A stretch of DNA of 58,417 nucleotides from Deinococcus sp. (lineage in GTDB: Bacteria; Deinococcota; Deinococci; Deinococcales; Deinococcaceae): positions 1 to 58,417 of the forward strand of contig NZ_JANYGJ010000114.1 in the NCBI RefSeq assembly GCF_025362455.1, written 5' to 3'. The translations under genes and the position numbers were made by a program. How positions within the stretch are numbered: position 1 is the stretch's first letter; each line of letters opens with the position of its first letter. Under the pieces are notes generated by a model that saw only the letters and a program-made list of their open reading frames with translations, had not been told where the DNA came from and ran no database searches. Shown one piece after another: positions 30,684-42,133 of the stretch.

Positions 30684-31154
30684 TCAGACCGGCTGGGCCT
30701 GCAAGCTCTCCAGTTCGCGCAGCACGTCGCCCGCGTGGCGCCCTGGGTTGACCTTGCGCCAGATGTAGGCGACGTTGCCCGCCGGGTCGATCAGGAAGCT
30801 GTGCCGGTTGGCGATACCGAGCAGCCCGGTGACGCCGCCCAGAACGCCGTAGAGCTTCGAGACCTCGCGCTCTGAGTCGGGCAGCAGTGGAAAACTGAGC
30901 GAGCAGGAATCACGAAACTGTGCCGCTCTCGCCTCGGTGTCGGTGCTGACCCCGATCACGCGGGCGCCGCGCCGCTGAAATTCCGGCAGCGCCTGCTCGA
31001 AACGCTGCGCCTCGATGTTGCAGCCGGGGGTCATAGCGCGGGGATAAAAGTACAGCACCACCCACAGGCCCCGCAGCGCCTCCAGGGACACCGTGTGCCC
31101 GTCGTCGCTGCGAACCTCGAAGGCGGGGGCGAGCTGGCCAACTTGAAGCGTCAT
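30684..31154 (-). CDS. Peroxiredoxin, PrxQ/BCP type
   Basis: A 156-residue thiol peroxidase reducing H2O2 and organic peroxides. The peroxidatic cysteine is Cys45 in MTPGCNIEA (Asn replaces the common Thr). The usual partner five residues later is missing (Gln50), but a second cysteine, Cys84 (RDSCSLSFPLL), sits where the alpha-3 subtype of PrxQ has its resolving cysteine. The ATG 31154 is 7 bases after CATACT. It probably contributes to Deinococcus oxidative-stress defence. Confidence 0.92.
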   Translation of the reverse strand: MTLQVGQLAPAFEVRSDDGHTVSLEALRGLWVVLYFYPRAMTPGCNIEAQRFEQALPEFQRRGARVIGVSTDTEARAAQFRDSCSLSFPLLPDSEREVSKLYGVLGGVTGLLGIANRHSFLIDPAGNVAYIWRKVNPGRHAGDVLRELESLQAQPV

Positions 31155-31403
31155 GGTGTCCAGTATGCCGTAGAGGGGGTTGTGTGGTGTGGGAACAGAT
31201 GGAACAGATAGAACAGATGGCTGGATGGTGGAGGGTTCAGCGAAGCGTTGTCCTGAACAGATGCCTGAACAGATGGGGGCCGTCGGCCTTGCCGGGTTGA
31301 TCCGGGTGCCGAAGTGGTGGAGCGCCGGGGTGAGGTCAGCTCGGTGAATGATGCCGTCCCGTTCCCTACACCCCACAGCCCACAACCCCGATACCATGTC
31401 CCC

Positions 31404-33095
31404 GTGTCCGACCCACTCACACCCCTGCTTGCCCCGCTGCGGGTCTACGCGGCAACCGACGTGGTGGTGGGCGTGTCAGGCGGGGCCGACAGCGTGGCGC
31501 TGTTGCGCGGCCTGCTGGCGGTCGGTGCCCGCCCGGTGGTGGCGCACCTGGATCATCAGCTCCGGCCCGAATCCGGCGCCGATGCCCGCTGGGTGGCCGA
31601 GCGGTGCGCCGAACTGGGCGTGCCCTGCGAGCTGGGCGCGGCTCCGGTGGCCCAGGTGGCGGCCCGGCGCGGCTGGAGCACCGAGGAGGCCGCCCGGCGG
31701 CTGCGCTACGACTTTCTGAGCCGCGTGGCCCGCCAGCACGGCGTCCGGCTGATTCTCACGGCGCACACCCGCCGCGACCAGGCCGAAACCGTGCTGTGGC
31801 AACTGCTGCGCGGTGAGGCGGTGCTGCACGGCATTCCGGCCCAGCGCGGCCCGCTGCGGCGCCCCTGGCTGGGGGTGAGCCGCGTTCAGGTCGAGGCGGC
31901 GCTCTCGCACTGGGCGCAAGCCTGGCGCGAGGACGCCAGCAACTCGGAGACCCGCTACACTCGCAACTGGCTGCGGCTGGAGGTGCTGCCGCTGCTGGCT
32001 GAGCGTTTTCCCGGCCTGGAGGAAAGCCTGAGTCGCCTGGCCCGTTTCCAGGCGTCGGACGACAGCGCACTCAGCGACCTGACCGCCCGCCTGACACCGC
32101 ATACGCCGCTGGCCCGGCAGCCTGACGCCGTGCTGCGCCGTTTCGTGCGCCGGGCGCTGCAAGGCGCCGAGCTGACCTTCCACGCCGAGCATCTCGATCA
32201 CCTGGCCGGGGCGCTGGGCGAGGGCCGGGCGACCCGTCAGACCCTGCCGGGCGGCGCACAGGCGAGCGTGACCGGTGGAGCGTTTTCGCAGCTTCATCTG
32301 CCGCGCCCAGATCTCCCGCGCCCGGTTCCGGACGGCCCGCGCCCGACATTCGCCCCACCTGAAAGCTGGACGCTGCGCCGCCGCGAGCCCGGCGACCGGA
32401 TTCGGCTGTCGGGCGGCACGCGCAGTCTCAGCGACGTGCTGGGCGAGTTACGGCTGACGCTTGAGGCGCGGGAGAACTTGTGGCTGCTGGCCAGCTCAGA
32501 CGGCGTGCAGTGGGTGGGCACCGCGCCGCCGATCTGGGCGGTGAATGCTAGAAATCAGGTGCCCGACTACGACGAACGCCTGAACGACCCCGATCACTTC
32601 TGGATGGGTCAGGCTCTGGCGCAGGCCCGCGCCGCCGCCGAGGCCGGTGAGGTGCCGGTGGGCGCGGTGCTGGTGCGCGGGGGCGAGCTGATCGCCGCCG
32701 CCGCCAACCGCAGCCGGGCCGCAAATGATATGACCCGCCACGCCGAGCTGGAAGCGCTCAGGGCCGGGGCCGCCGTGGTGGGGCCGTACCTCAGCGGCTG
32801 CACCCTCTACGTGACCCTGGAACCCTGCCCGATGTGCCTGGGCGCACTGACCCTGGCGCGGGTGGGCCGGGTGGTCTACGGGGCCAGCAATCCGCGTGCC
32901 GGGGCGCTGGGCGGCGTGTCTGACCTGCTCTCGGCGAACTGGGGCCACCGTTTGGAGGTGACGCCGGGCGTGCGTGCAGGCGAGGCGGCGCGGCTGCTGC
33001 GCCGGAGTTTTGCCGGATTCCGGCAGGCGGCGGATGCCAGGGGCGAGTGCATCCAGGGTGAGGGCACAGAGGGTGAGGGCACAGAGGGCGGCTGA
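31404..33095 (+). CDS. Fused tRNA-Ile lysidine synthetase (TilS) and tRNA adenosine deaminase (TadA)
   Basis: A 563-residue bifunctional wobble-base enzyme. Residues 1-395 are TilS: PP-loop SGGADS (25-30), HLDHQLRPES, TAHTRRDQAETVL and RREPGDR in the C-terminal domain. It converts C34 of tRNA-Ile(CAU) to lysidine. Residues about 400-545 are TadA: HAELE (His446, Glu448) and PCPMC (Cys475, Cys478), deaminating A34 of tRNA-Arg to inosine. The start is GTG 31404, 6 bases after TACCAT. The tail carries two 15-bp repeats (GEGTE). Both activities act on anticodon position 34. Confidence 0.93.
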   Translation: MSDPLTPLLAPLRVYAATDVVVGVSGGADSVALLRGLLAVGARPVVAHLDHQLRPESGADARWVAERCAELGVPCELGAAPVAQVAARRGWSTEEAARRLRYDFLSRVARQHGVRLILTAHTRRDQAETVLWQLLRGEAVLHGIPAQRGPLRRPWLGVSRVQVEAALSHWAQAWREDASNSETRYTRNWLRLEVLPLLAERFPGLEESLSRLARFQASDDSALSDLTARLTPHTPLARQPDAVLRRFVRRALQGAELTFHAEHLDHLAGALGEGRATRQTLPGGAQASVTGGAFSQLHLPRPDLPRPVPDGPRPTFAPPESWTLRRREPGDRIRLSGGTRSLSDVLGELRLTLEARENLWLLASSDGVQWVGTAPPIWAVNARNQVPDYDERLNDPDHFWMGQALAQARAAAEAGEVPVGAVLVRGGELIAAAANRSRAANDMTRHAELEALRAGAAVVGPYLSGCTLYVTLEPCPMCLGALTLARVGRVVYGASNPRAGALGGVSDLLSANWGHRLEVTPGVRAGEAARLLRRSFAGFRQAADARGECIQGEGTEGEGTEGG

Positions 33096-33120
33096 ACGTC
33101 GTCGTTCACCCCCCGGCCCT

Positions 33121-33158
33121 GTGGAGTAAGACTGTGGAGTAAGGCTGTGGAGAAGGCT
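33121..33158. repeat. 13-bp tandem repeat, about 3 units
   Basis: GTGGAGTAAGACT, GTGGAGTAAGGCT and a 12-bp GTGGAGAAGGCT copy; non-coding, between tilS-tadA and the HD-GYP gene. Confidence 0.75.
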
Positions 33159-33269
33159 GTGTGAAGAACATGAAGACGGCCTGTTGCCGTGCGTCCGGCC
33201 TCCTGCGCGGCCTGCAACCGGTTGGTGCGGGCCACGGCGACGGTGCGTGAATCCGCCCTAAGAGGGTGC

Positions 33270-33275
33270 TAAACT
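33270..33275 (+). promoter_or_regulatory. -10 box of the membrane HD-GYP gene
   Basis: TAAACT, 7 bases before the GTG start at 33283; no SD, leaderless type. Confidence 0.6.
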
Positions 33276-33282
33276 CAGCGTC

Positions 33283-34650
33283 GTGGCCGCTCAAACTCCT
33301 TCATCCTCGCCCGTGCTCCTGATTCTGGCCACGCTGGTCACTGCCGGTCTGGTGGCGTACGGCGTGGTGGCCAGAAACACCACCCTGGTCATCGGCATGA
33401 CGGTGCTGTGCGCGGCCTTCAGTCAGCGCCTGAGCGGCGTCTGGCGCTGGATTCCCATTCTGGCCTACGCGGCGGCGTTCAGCGTGCAACTGGCGGTCTT
33501 CAAAGTGCCCCCCGCTCCGCTGACGTTGCTGGGCGCCCTGCTGCTGCTGCTGGGCCTGGGCCTGATGTTCATCTGGGAGGGCACTAAGTCGCGTGAGACG
33601 GTCTGGCTCAAAAACACCGTCAGCGCCCTGGAAGAAGGCAGCGTCAAGCTGGGCGAGGCGAGAGACGCCGAGGCGATCATCCGGGCGGGCATCGTCATTT
33701 TGCAGAACCTGCGGGTGGCGCCGCATTTCGCCCTGGTCGCCTACCGGCGCGGCACCCCCATGATCCTGGCGGCGCGGGGGGCCTTCGAGAACTTCATCGA
33801 GCAGCCGATCGTGCCCGGTGACAACGACAGCCGCAGCGTCCAGGCCGACCACTGGGTCGCTGAGGAAGTCCTGTCGCTGCTGCCCAGGACGCAGCGCAAG
33901 ACGCAACTGGTGGTCAATATCTATGGCCGCGCCACCCAGCACCTGGGATTGATCTTGCTGACCCGCGAGGACCGCGAATTTCGCATCGACGAGAAATCGG
34001 TGGTCGAGTCGTTCGCCCGGTTGTTCGGCGCCCAGCTCGGCCAGGTCTACGCTATCCGCGAGCTGCGCGACGCCAACGACCTGACCCTCAAAGCCCTGGG
34101 CGCCGCCCTGGAGCACCGCGACGACGAGACCGGCGGCCACACTCAGCGCGTGGTGACCCTCAGCCTGCGCCTGGCCGCCCGCCTCGGCTGGGACGAGGAG
34201 CGCCTCAAGGCCGCCCGCTGGGGCGCCTACCTGCACGACCTGGGCAAAATTGCCGTGCCCGACGCTATTTTGCACAAACCCGGCCCGCTCGACCCCCAGG
34301 AACGCACCAGTATGCAGCGCCACGCCACCATCGGCTACGACATGCTTCAGGACCTGCATTTCCTGCCCGCCGAGACGCTCGATCTGGTGCGCTACCACCA
34401 CGAGCGCTGGGACGGCGGCGGCTACCCCAGCGGCCTGCGCGGCCAGGACATCCCCGACACCGCCCGGCTGTTCTCGATCATCGACGTCTACGACGCCCTG
34501 GTCAACGCCCGGCCCTACAAGCCCGCCTGGAGCCGCGAGCGGGCCTTGCAGGAACTCCGCAAGCAGTCGGGCAGCCAGTTCGACCCGCAATTCGTGGACG
34601 CCTTCCTGAGAATGATGTCCGAGCAAGATGATGCCAAGCTGGTGCGGTGA
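33283..34650 (+). CDS. Membrane-anchored GAF/HD-GYP phosphodiesterase
   Basis: A 455-residue protein with three hydrophobic segments in the first 110 residues (VLLILATLVTAGLVAYGVV, WIPILAYAAAFSVQLAVF, LTLLGALLLLLGLGLMFI), a GAF-like region (about 130-260) and an HD-GYP domain with LHDLGK (His318) and HHERWDGGGYP (Gly380) intact. It is expected to degrade cyclic di-GMP at the membrane. Short 13-bp GTGGAGTAAGRCT repeats (33121-33158) lie upstream. Confidence 0.9.
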   Translation: MAAQTPSSSPVLLILATLVTAGLVAYGVVARNTTLVIGMTVLCAAFSQRLSGVWRWIPILAYAAAFSVQLAVFKVPPAPLTLLGALLLLLGLGLMFIWEGTKSRETVWLKNTVSALEEGSVKLGEARDAEAIIRAGIVILQNLRVAPHFALVAYRRGTPMILAARGAFENFIEQPIVPGDNDSRSVQADHWVAEEVLSLLPRTQRKTQLVVNIYGRATQHLGLILLTREDREFRIDEKSVVESFARLFGAQLGQVYAIRELRDANDLTLKALGAALEHRDDETGGHTQRVVTLSLRLAARLGWDEERLKAARWGAYLHDLGKIAVPDAILHKPGPLDPQERTSMQRHATIGYDMLQDLHFLPAETLDLVRYHHERWDGGGYPSGLRGQDIPDTARLFSIIDVYDALVNARPYKPAWSRERALQELRKQSGSQFDPQFVDAFLRMMSEQDDAKLVR

Positions 34651-34660
34651 GCGGGAGAAA

Positions 34661-35164
34661 TCAGTAGTCGCCCAATTGCTCGCGCTGCAACTGAGCGTAA
34701 GCGAGCGGGCCACCAACTTTAGCAGCCTCAATCCTGCGCTCTTTGACGCTCAGGCCGTCATAGAGGCTGATCCAACGGTCATCAAACTTGAGACCTTCTT
34801 CGCGGGCCTCAGCTTCCGGCCTGGACATAAACTCGCAAACCCCGCTAATGATCAGAAAGCTTGCACTGTCTGTTTTAAGCTCATAGCCTGAGAAGCCGTT
34901 TTCTGTAATGTAACCCAGATGCTTCAGTCGATCTGGAACCTCATCTGCGGCGACTAGCACAGGAAAAACTTCGATGTTGCTGAAGTGAAATGGAAGCTCA
35001 ATGTACTCAGTATACCAGAACAGCATCAAGTCAACGCCGTCGTATGATTCAATGAGTAAGGTGGATTTAGAAGTGCTGTGTCTCGTGGGGTGGAACGTAT
35101 TGTCACTTTTCAGGCGATTTGGTCTTCCGCGAATCAGTTCAAAGCCCATACCATAGTCTACCAT
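34661..35164 (-). CDS. Orphan 167-residue protein, AT-richer region
   Basis: An unrecognised soluble protein (FELIRGRPNRL..., DGVDLMLFWYTEYIELPFHFSNIEVFPVL, FMSRPEAEAREEGLKFDDRW). Its composition differs from neighbours, suggesting recent acquisition. A 45-codon ORF with a leaderless promoter precedes it by 17 bases, so the two may form an operon. A shorter start at Met6 (35149) is possible. The length and acidic character would suit an immunity protein, but nothing proves it. Confidence 0.6.
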   Translation of the reverse strand: MVDYGMGFELIRGRPNRLKSDNTFHPTRHSTSKSTLLIESYDGVDLMLFWYTEYIELPFHFSNIEVFPVLVAADEVPDRLKHLGYITENGFSGYELKTDSASFLIISGVCEFMSRPEAEAREEGLKFDDRWISLYDGLSVKERRIEAAKVGGPLAYAQLQREQLGDY

Positions 35165-35181
35165 CGACTACAAAAGCATCG

Positions 35182-35319
35182 CTATTTCCGGTGTTCCAGC
35201 CGCTCCAGCACCCACTTTACCCATCTGCTCATCCACCCCGGCGTGGGCTCGGTGAGGCGGGAGGCTCCGGCGTCTGCCAGCCTGGCCTTGGTCAGCGTGT
35301 CGAGATCAGCGTAATACAT
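35182..35319 (-). CDS. Small 45-residue ORF with leaderless promoter
   Basis: The sequence MYYADLDTLTKARLADAG... ends WVKWVLERLEHRK. ATG 35319 lies 6 bases after TACACT, the standard leaderless arrangement here, which is the main support. The peptide is basic and helical at its C-terminus; no family recognised. It could be a stand-alone small protein or the surviving end of a larger gene. Confidence 0.5.
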   Translation of the reverse strand: MYYADLDTLTKARLADAGASRLTEPTPGWMSRWVKWVLERLEHRK

Positions 35320-35650
35320 GAAGGCAGTGTAGTCCCATAATTATCACTGCATTCTCTCTGAACTGACAAAGATGGATAAGAATGCAGGAGGTAGATTGAA
35401 GATGCAGGGAGAACTCGTGTGAAAGGTTTTAGATATAGAAAAACGATTTAAATGCGTGTTGTGGGCTTCGAGCTGTTCGGACACCTGGCGTTTGTAAAGT
35501 CCGTACCCACCCCACTGCTGCATGAGCCTGGGAGCGGTGCGCTCTGGACACACTGCTGCTTGAACCTTGAACACGGTGCAATTGAACGCCGGTCTACATA
35601 GCTGGGCGGTCAATTAATCCCCCTGGCCCGTTCGGCCTGTACTGTGGCGT
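35320..35650. other. AT-rich intergenic region
   Basis: About 330 bp of lower G+C sequence. It has the divergent -10 boxes of the 45-codon ORF and the DUF402 gene (TACTGT at 35640-35645). Nothing else is recognisable; it may be decayed acquired DNA. Confidence 0.4.
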
Positions 35651-36256
35651 ATGTCGCCCGCGCCCCGCCACCACGAGTCTCCGGAAGCTGCCGAGGCGGG
35701 TCGCCCATCATGCCTCCAGCCGGAGCGGCCCAAAATAGAGAAGCACTATCTGTCGCGGCGTGAGCACCATACCAATACCGGCGTGCGCCAGGTCGGCGTC
35801 TATCAGCTTCATCAGCACGGGTTGTACGTGGCCCGCGCCTTCACCGACCATCCCCGGATTCGCGCCTGGCAGGCCCACCTGCTGCCCGGCCTGGGGCTGC
35901 AAATCTGCCGCTACGACTTTCACGGTCAGCGTGAGCACGACTACTACCTCGACCTGGCCACCGTCGCCGTGCGCGGCGAGGTCTGGGAACTGCACGACCA
36001 TTACCTCGATGTGCTGCTGCAAAGCGGCGCGGGCGTCCGCCTGGTCGACGAGGACGAGTTGCACGCCGCCGGGCGAGCCGGTTACGTGACCCCTGACCTG
36101 AGGCGCCGCGTCACCGCCCAGGCCGCCGTCCTCCTGAGCGAACTGGAAGCCCACGGTTTTTGCCTGGACGCCTACCTGGCCGCCCGGAACATGGCGCTGA
36201 CCTGGCAGAACCTGAGCTGGCTGTCTGCCGATCAGCGCCTGGAGTGTCAGGTCTGA
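35651..36256 (+). CDS. DUF402 family protein
   Basis: A 201-residue protein whose middle matches DUF402: HQHGLYVARAF, YDFHGQREHDYYLDLATVAVRGEVWELHDHYLDVLL, then an acidic helix. Relatives (FAU-1, YgaC types) are RNA- or nucleoside-phosphate-acting proteins; several DUF402 members are di/triphosphatases. The metal-site residues D-x-Y-L-D-L and D-x-Y-L-D are present. The N-terminal 40 residues are low complexity. ATG 35651 is 5 bases after TACTGT. Confidence 0.75.
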   Translation: MSPAPRHHESPEAAEAGRPSCLQPERPKIEKHYLSRREHHTNTGVRQVGVYQLHQHGLYVARAFTDHPRIRAWQAHLLPGLGLQICRYDFHGQREHDYYLDLATVAVRGEVWELHDHYLDVLLQSGAGVRLVDEDELHAAGRAGYVTPDLRRRVTAQAAVLLSELEAHGFCLDAYLAARNMALTWQNLSWLSADQRLECQV

Positions 36257-36394
36257 GCGGGGAAGAGGCGAGGCGGCTGCGAGTCGTTGAGAAGCTGCTC
36301 GATTGAGCGGGACTGGGCTGCCTGTTCAGCAACCTGAATATTCAACCGAACACGCCCTCTTTTGAAACAAGCCAGCCCTTTAAAAACTAAACTT

Positions 36395-36462
36395 TGTCAT
36401 CCTGAGCGCGGCGAAGGTCTCGTAGTTGAACGGCGAGATCCTTCGCCGCGCTCAGGATGACA
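36395..36462. repeat. 68-bp imperfect palindrome
   Basis: TGTCATCCTGAGCGCGGCGAAGG pairs almost perfectly with its complement 40 bases on, with an inner TCTCG...CGAGA pairing. It is a long REP-like hairpin between the DUF402 gene and the convergent amylosucrase 3' end; it may terminate both or mark a mobile palindrome. Confidence 0.82.
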
Positions 36463-36527
36463 TCATGTCATGGCCCTGTCTTGCCCCACTTCCCACTTCC
36501 CAAATCTGTTCCCACAAGCCACGCGCC

Positions 36528-38804
<2,277 letters not shown>

Positions 38805-38856
38805 GCTCCCAGCATAAGCCGCCGCGTGGGAGCCTTTCCAACAGTCGCTTAAACTG

Positions 38857-38982
38857 ATACCAAATTGTGTTGAGTCGAAGACGAGGGCCGACCAACGGGA
38901 GTAGCAAAGAATACCGTCTGGCGGCGATGGAAACCTATCCGGTGCTTTTTGCGGATAGGTTGGAATCAGAGCAAGATGGTAT
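38857..38982. repeat. Structured element B, copy 2 (126 bp)
   Basis: Ends ATACCA / TGGTAT, the same invariant 17-nt core as copy 1 (38888-38904), and a hairpin AACCTATCCG/CGGATAGGTT in the same place as copy 1's AACTTCCG/CGGAAGTT. Paired stem differences keep base pairing. It lies between divergent genes, like copy 1. Confidence 0.75.
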
Positions 38983-39131
38983 GGCTGTGCGCCGCGCTCA
39001 GAGGCAGCTTCCGAGCTGGGGAGCGGCGGCGGTTCTTCGACTACATTTATGCTTCACTCACGGGCGCTAGTCTGGACACCAGCACAATCCCTCACCTGTC
39101 GTTGCCCGGAGAACGCGCATACCTTCTTGCC

Positions 39132-39180
39132 CAGTACCCTGGCTTACTCAGTACCCTGGCTTACTCAGTAGCCTGGTCCC
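39132..39180. repeat. 17-bp tandem repeat upstream of the M16 protease
   Basis: CAGTACCCTGGCTTACT twice plus a partial third unit (CAGTAGCCTGG), just upstream of the SD of the gene at 39201. Confidence 0.85.
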
Positions 39181-39200
39181 GCTTTATTTCCGGAGGTCTA

Positions 39201-41999
39201 ATGAAGAACTATCCCATCGGGAACTACCTGACGGCGCCCATCCTGACGGCGCCCATCCTGACGGCCACCGCCCTGCTGAGCGTGGCCCTGCTCTCTCCCG
39301 GCGCCCAGGCCGCCCCCACCGCCCTGACCCAGACCGAGTTCAGCCTGACCAGAGACGTGAGGCGCACGGTGCTGCCCAACGGCCTGACCGTGCTGACCAA
39401 GGAGGTGCGCGGCGCCCCGGTGGTGGCGGTGCAGGTCGCTTACAAGATCGGCTCGCGCAACGAGGCGGCGGGCGTCAACGGCATCGCCCACCAGCTCGAA
39501 CACCTGTTGTTCAAAGGCACCACCAACCGCCCGGTGCAGTTTGGCCGCCTGCTGGGCGCACTGGGCGCCGATTTCAACGCCTTTACCTACTACGACCAGA
39601 CCGATTACCACGAGGTCGTGGAGCGCGAGAAGGCGGGCGCGGCGCTCGAACTCGAAGCCGACCGGATGGCCAACTCCATTATCGACCCGGCAGCGCTGGA
39701 GAGCGAGCGCAACGTGGTCCTCTCCGAGATTCAGAGCAACGAGAACGACCCGGCCAACCGGCTGGAGCGCACCGTGCAGGCCGCCGCCTTCCCCGGCTCG
39801 CCCTACGGCCTGACGGTGGGCGGCACCGCCAAGGACATCAAGGCGTTCACCGCCGATCAGGTCAAGGCGTACTACAAAAAGTACTACTCGCCCGAATACG
39901 CCACCGTGGTGGTGGTGGGCGACTTCAACACCGCCGAGATCATGGCCAAGATCAAGGACACCTTCGGCAAGCTGGGCAAGCCCGGCACCAGGCCGGTGGG
40001 CACCAGTGTGCCGCTGGTGGTGGGCGGCAGCGAGACGACCCTGGGCAAACCGGCGCTCAAGGCCCCCCTCATCCTCAAGGAGGCGGGCGCCACACCGCTC
40101 ATCAGCGCCGTGTACCCGCTGCCCGACGTCAGCAGCCCTGACGCTCCGGCCCTGAAGGTGCTCGATTTCGTGTTGCTGTCGGGGCGCACCAGCAAGCTGT
40201 ATCAGGCCCTGTTCGAGACTGGCCTGGCGGCGGACGGCGGCACCGCGCCCTACCAATTCGCACGCGGCGGCTGGTACGCCATCAACTTCACGCCGACGCC
40301 CGATACCGATGTGGCCAAACTCGACGCCGCGCTGCTGAAGGTCATGGCCGACGTGCGCAGTAACCCGGTCAGCGCCGAGGAGATCGCGCGGGCCAAGACC
40401 AGCATCGGCACCTCCACGCTGCTGAGCACCCGCTCGCTGGACGCCCAGGCCACCAACCTGGCCACCGACGCGACCACCGCTGGTGACTACCAGTACACCG
40501 ACAAGTTTCTGGCGGCGCTGCAAAAAGTCACCCCTGCCGACGTGCAGCGGGTGGCGAACAAGTACCTGCAAGACAGCTCGCGTAGCGTGGGCTACTTCGA
40601 GCCGACCAAAGTGGTGGCAGGCAGTGGCGGCGGCGCGTCGGCGGGCGGCGCCACCCAGGAGGGCTTCAACGCCGGGCCACCGGTGGACCCCGCCGAGGTC
40701 GCCCGGTATCTGCCCAAATTCCAGCCGTCGGGCCAGACCAAGGTGACGCTGCCGGAGCAGATCAAGCTGCCCAACGGCATGACCGCCCTGCTGCTGCGCG
40801 ACACCTCGACCCCCACCGTGACCCTCAGCGCCACCGTCAAGGCCGGGCGTGAGTTCGACGTGGATGCCAAGGCCGGGCTGGTCGATCTGGTGGCCGCCAA
40901 TTTGCTGTCGGGCACCGAGACCCGCGACGAGCTGACCCTGGCCAAGCTGCTCGACGACGTGGGCGCCTCGCTCTCGCCCAGCGCCAACCGCTTCGGGGTG
41001 AACTTCAGCGGCGCCAGCCGGGACAAGGACCTGCCCACTCTGATCGAGGCCCTGTCGGACGTGCTGCAAAACGCTAATTTCCCGGCGGACCAGTTCGGCA
41101 AGGCCCAGACCCGCGCCGTGCAGGGTGCGCGCAAAGCCAATGACGATCCGGGCAGCGTGGCCGTCAAGACCTTCCGCAAGACCCTGTATCCGGCGGGCAA
41201 TCCCTGGCAGGTCTTCAGCACGCCCCAGACCATCGCCTCGCTGACCCAGCAAGACGCCGTGAATTTCTACGCGGCCCACTACCGCCCTGACGCCACCGTG
41301 CTGACGCTGGTGGGCAACTTCGACCCGGTTCAGGTCAAGGCCTTGCTGACCCAGAAATTCAGCGGCTGGAAGGCCACGGGGGCGGCGCCGACCATCACCT
41401 ATCCGACCATCGGCAAGCCCAACGGCGTCGTGAAGGCGCAGGTCGATCTGCCGGACAAAACCCAGGCGGTGACCTACCTGGGCTACCAGAGCATCGCCCG
41501 CAGCGACCCGCGCTACTACACCTCGCTGGTGCTCAACGACGTGCTGGGCGGCAGTACCCTGGGCAGCCGCCTGGGCACGCAACTCCGTGACAAGGAAGGC
41601 CTGACCTACGGCGTTAGCAGCGGGTTCTCGGCGCTGCGTCAGCCTGGACCCTTCTTCATCAATATGCAGACCGCGCCTGCCAACACGGCCAAGGCCATCG
41701 GCAGCGCCCTGGCCGTGCTGAAAGACGTGCGCGACAACGGCCTGAGCGCCACCGAGGTCGGCACCGCCAAGAACGGCCTGCTGAGCAGCTACACGGTGAG
41801 CTTGTCCGACCCCGCCGCGCTGGCGGGCACCTTCACCAGCCTGATCGCCGACGGCCTGCCGCTGAGCGAGCTGAGCGACTACCAGGCCAGGATCAACGCC
41901 GTGACCCCCGAAGCCGTGAACGCCGCCGCCAGGGAACTCCTCGACCCGGCCAACATCGTGCAGGTGACCGCCGGGCCGGTGATCGCCGGGCCGAAGTAA
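39201..41999 (+). CDS. Exported M16 family zinc peptidase
   Basis: A 932-residue double-domain M16 protein. A signal peptide (ending near AQAAPTA) contains LTAPILTAPILTA from two 15-bp units. The first half carries the zinc motif HQLEH (His97, Glu100, His101); the second half (GMTALLLRDTSTPTVTL...) lacks HxxEH, as in inactive M16 partner domains. It probably degrades peptides in the periplasm/envelope. ATG 39201 has a strong SD (CGGAGG, 5-base spacing), overriding the longer frame from 38949. MITE-like element A3 follows 9 bases after the stop. Confidence 0.92.
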   Translation: MKNYPIGNYLTAPILTAPILTATALLSVALLSPGAQAAPTALTQTEFSLTRDVRRTVLPNGLTVLTKEVRGAPVVAVQVAYKIGSRNEAAGVNGIAHQLEHLLFKGTTNRPVQFGRLLGALGADFNAFTYYDQTDYHEVVEREKAGAALELEADRMANSIIDPAALESERNVVLSEIQSNENDPANRLERTVQAAAFPGSPYGLTVGGTAKDIKAFTADQVKAYYKKYYSPEYATVVVVGDFNTAEIMAKIKDTFGKLGKPGTRPVGTSVPLVVGGSETTLGKPALKAPLILKEAGATPLISAVYPLPDVSSPDAPALKVLDFVLLSGRTSKLYQALFETGLAADGGTAPYQFARGGWYAINFTPTPDTDVAKLDAALLKVMADVRSNPVSAEEIARAKTSIGTSTLLSTRSLDAQATNLATDATTAGDYQYTDKFLAALQKVTPADVQRVANKYLQDSSRSVGYFEPTKVVAGSGGGASAGGATQEGFNAGPPVDPAEVARYLPKFQPSGQTKVTLPEQIKLPNGMTALLLRDTSTPTVTLSATVKAGREFDVDAKAGLVDLVAANLLSGTETRDELTLAKLLDDVGASLSPSANRFGVNFSGASRDKDLPTLIEALSDVLQNANFPADQFGKAQTRAVQGARKANDDPGSVAVKTFRKTLYPAGNPWQVFSTPQTIASLTQQDAVNFYAAHYRPDATVLTLVGNFDPVQVKALLTQKFSGWKATGAAPTITYPTIGKPNGVVKAQVDLPDKTQAVTYLGYQSIARSDPRYYTSLVLNDVLGGSTLGSRLGTQLRDKEGLTYGVSSGFSALRQPGPFFINMQTAPANTAKAIGSALAVLKDVRDNGLSATEVGTAKNGLLSSYTVSLSDPAALAGTFTSLIADGLPLSELSDYQARINAVTPEAVNAAARELLDPANIVQVTAGPVIAGPK

Positions 42000-42008
42000 G
42001 CCAGTACT

Positions 42009-42133
42009 GGAGCAGATGTCATAAAAAGACCTTTTTTATGACCGAGCGGAGCGAGTAGTGTTGACTGAGCAAGGCGCAGAATGGAGGCGCGGGGAGGCTG
42101 TTTTCCCCGTGGCGTCATTCGGAGTACTGCTCT
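42009..42133 (+). repeat. MITE-like element A, copy 3 (125 bp)
   Basis: 125 bp with ends GGAGCAG and CTGCTCT, in plus orientation. The A/T hairpin here is CATAAAAAG-ACC-TTTTTTATG, with one G-T wobble. It begins 9 bases after the M16 stop, in the same sense as that gene. A 15-base fragment, ACCGAGCGGAGCGAG, recurs at about 42447-42461. Confidence 0.85.
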
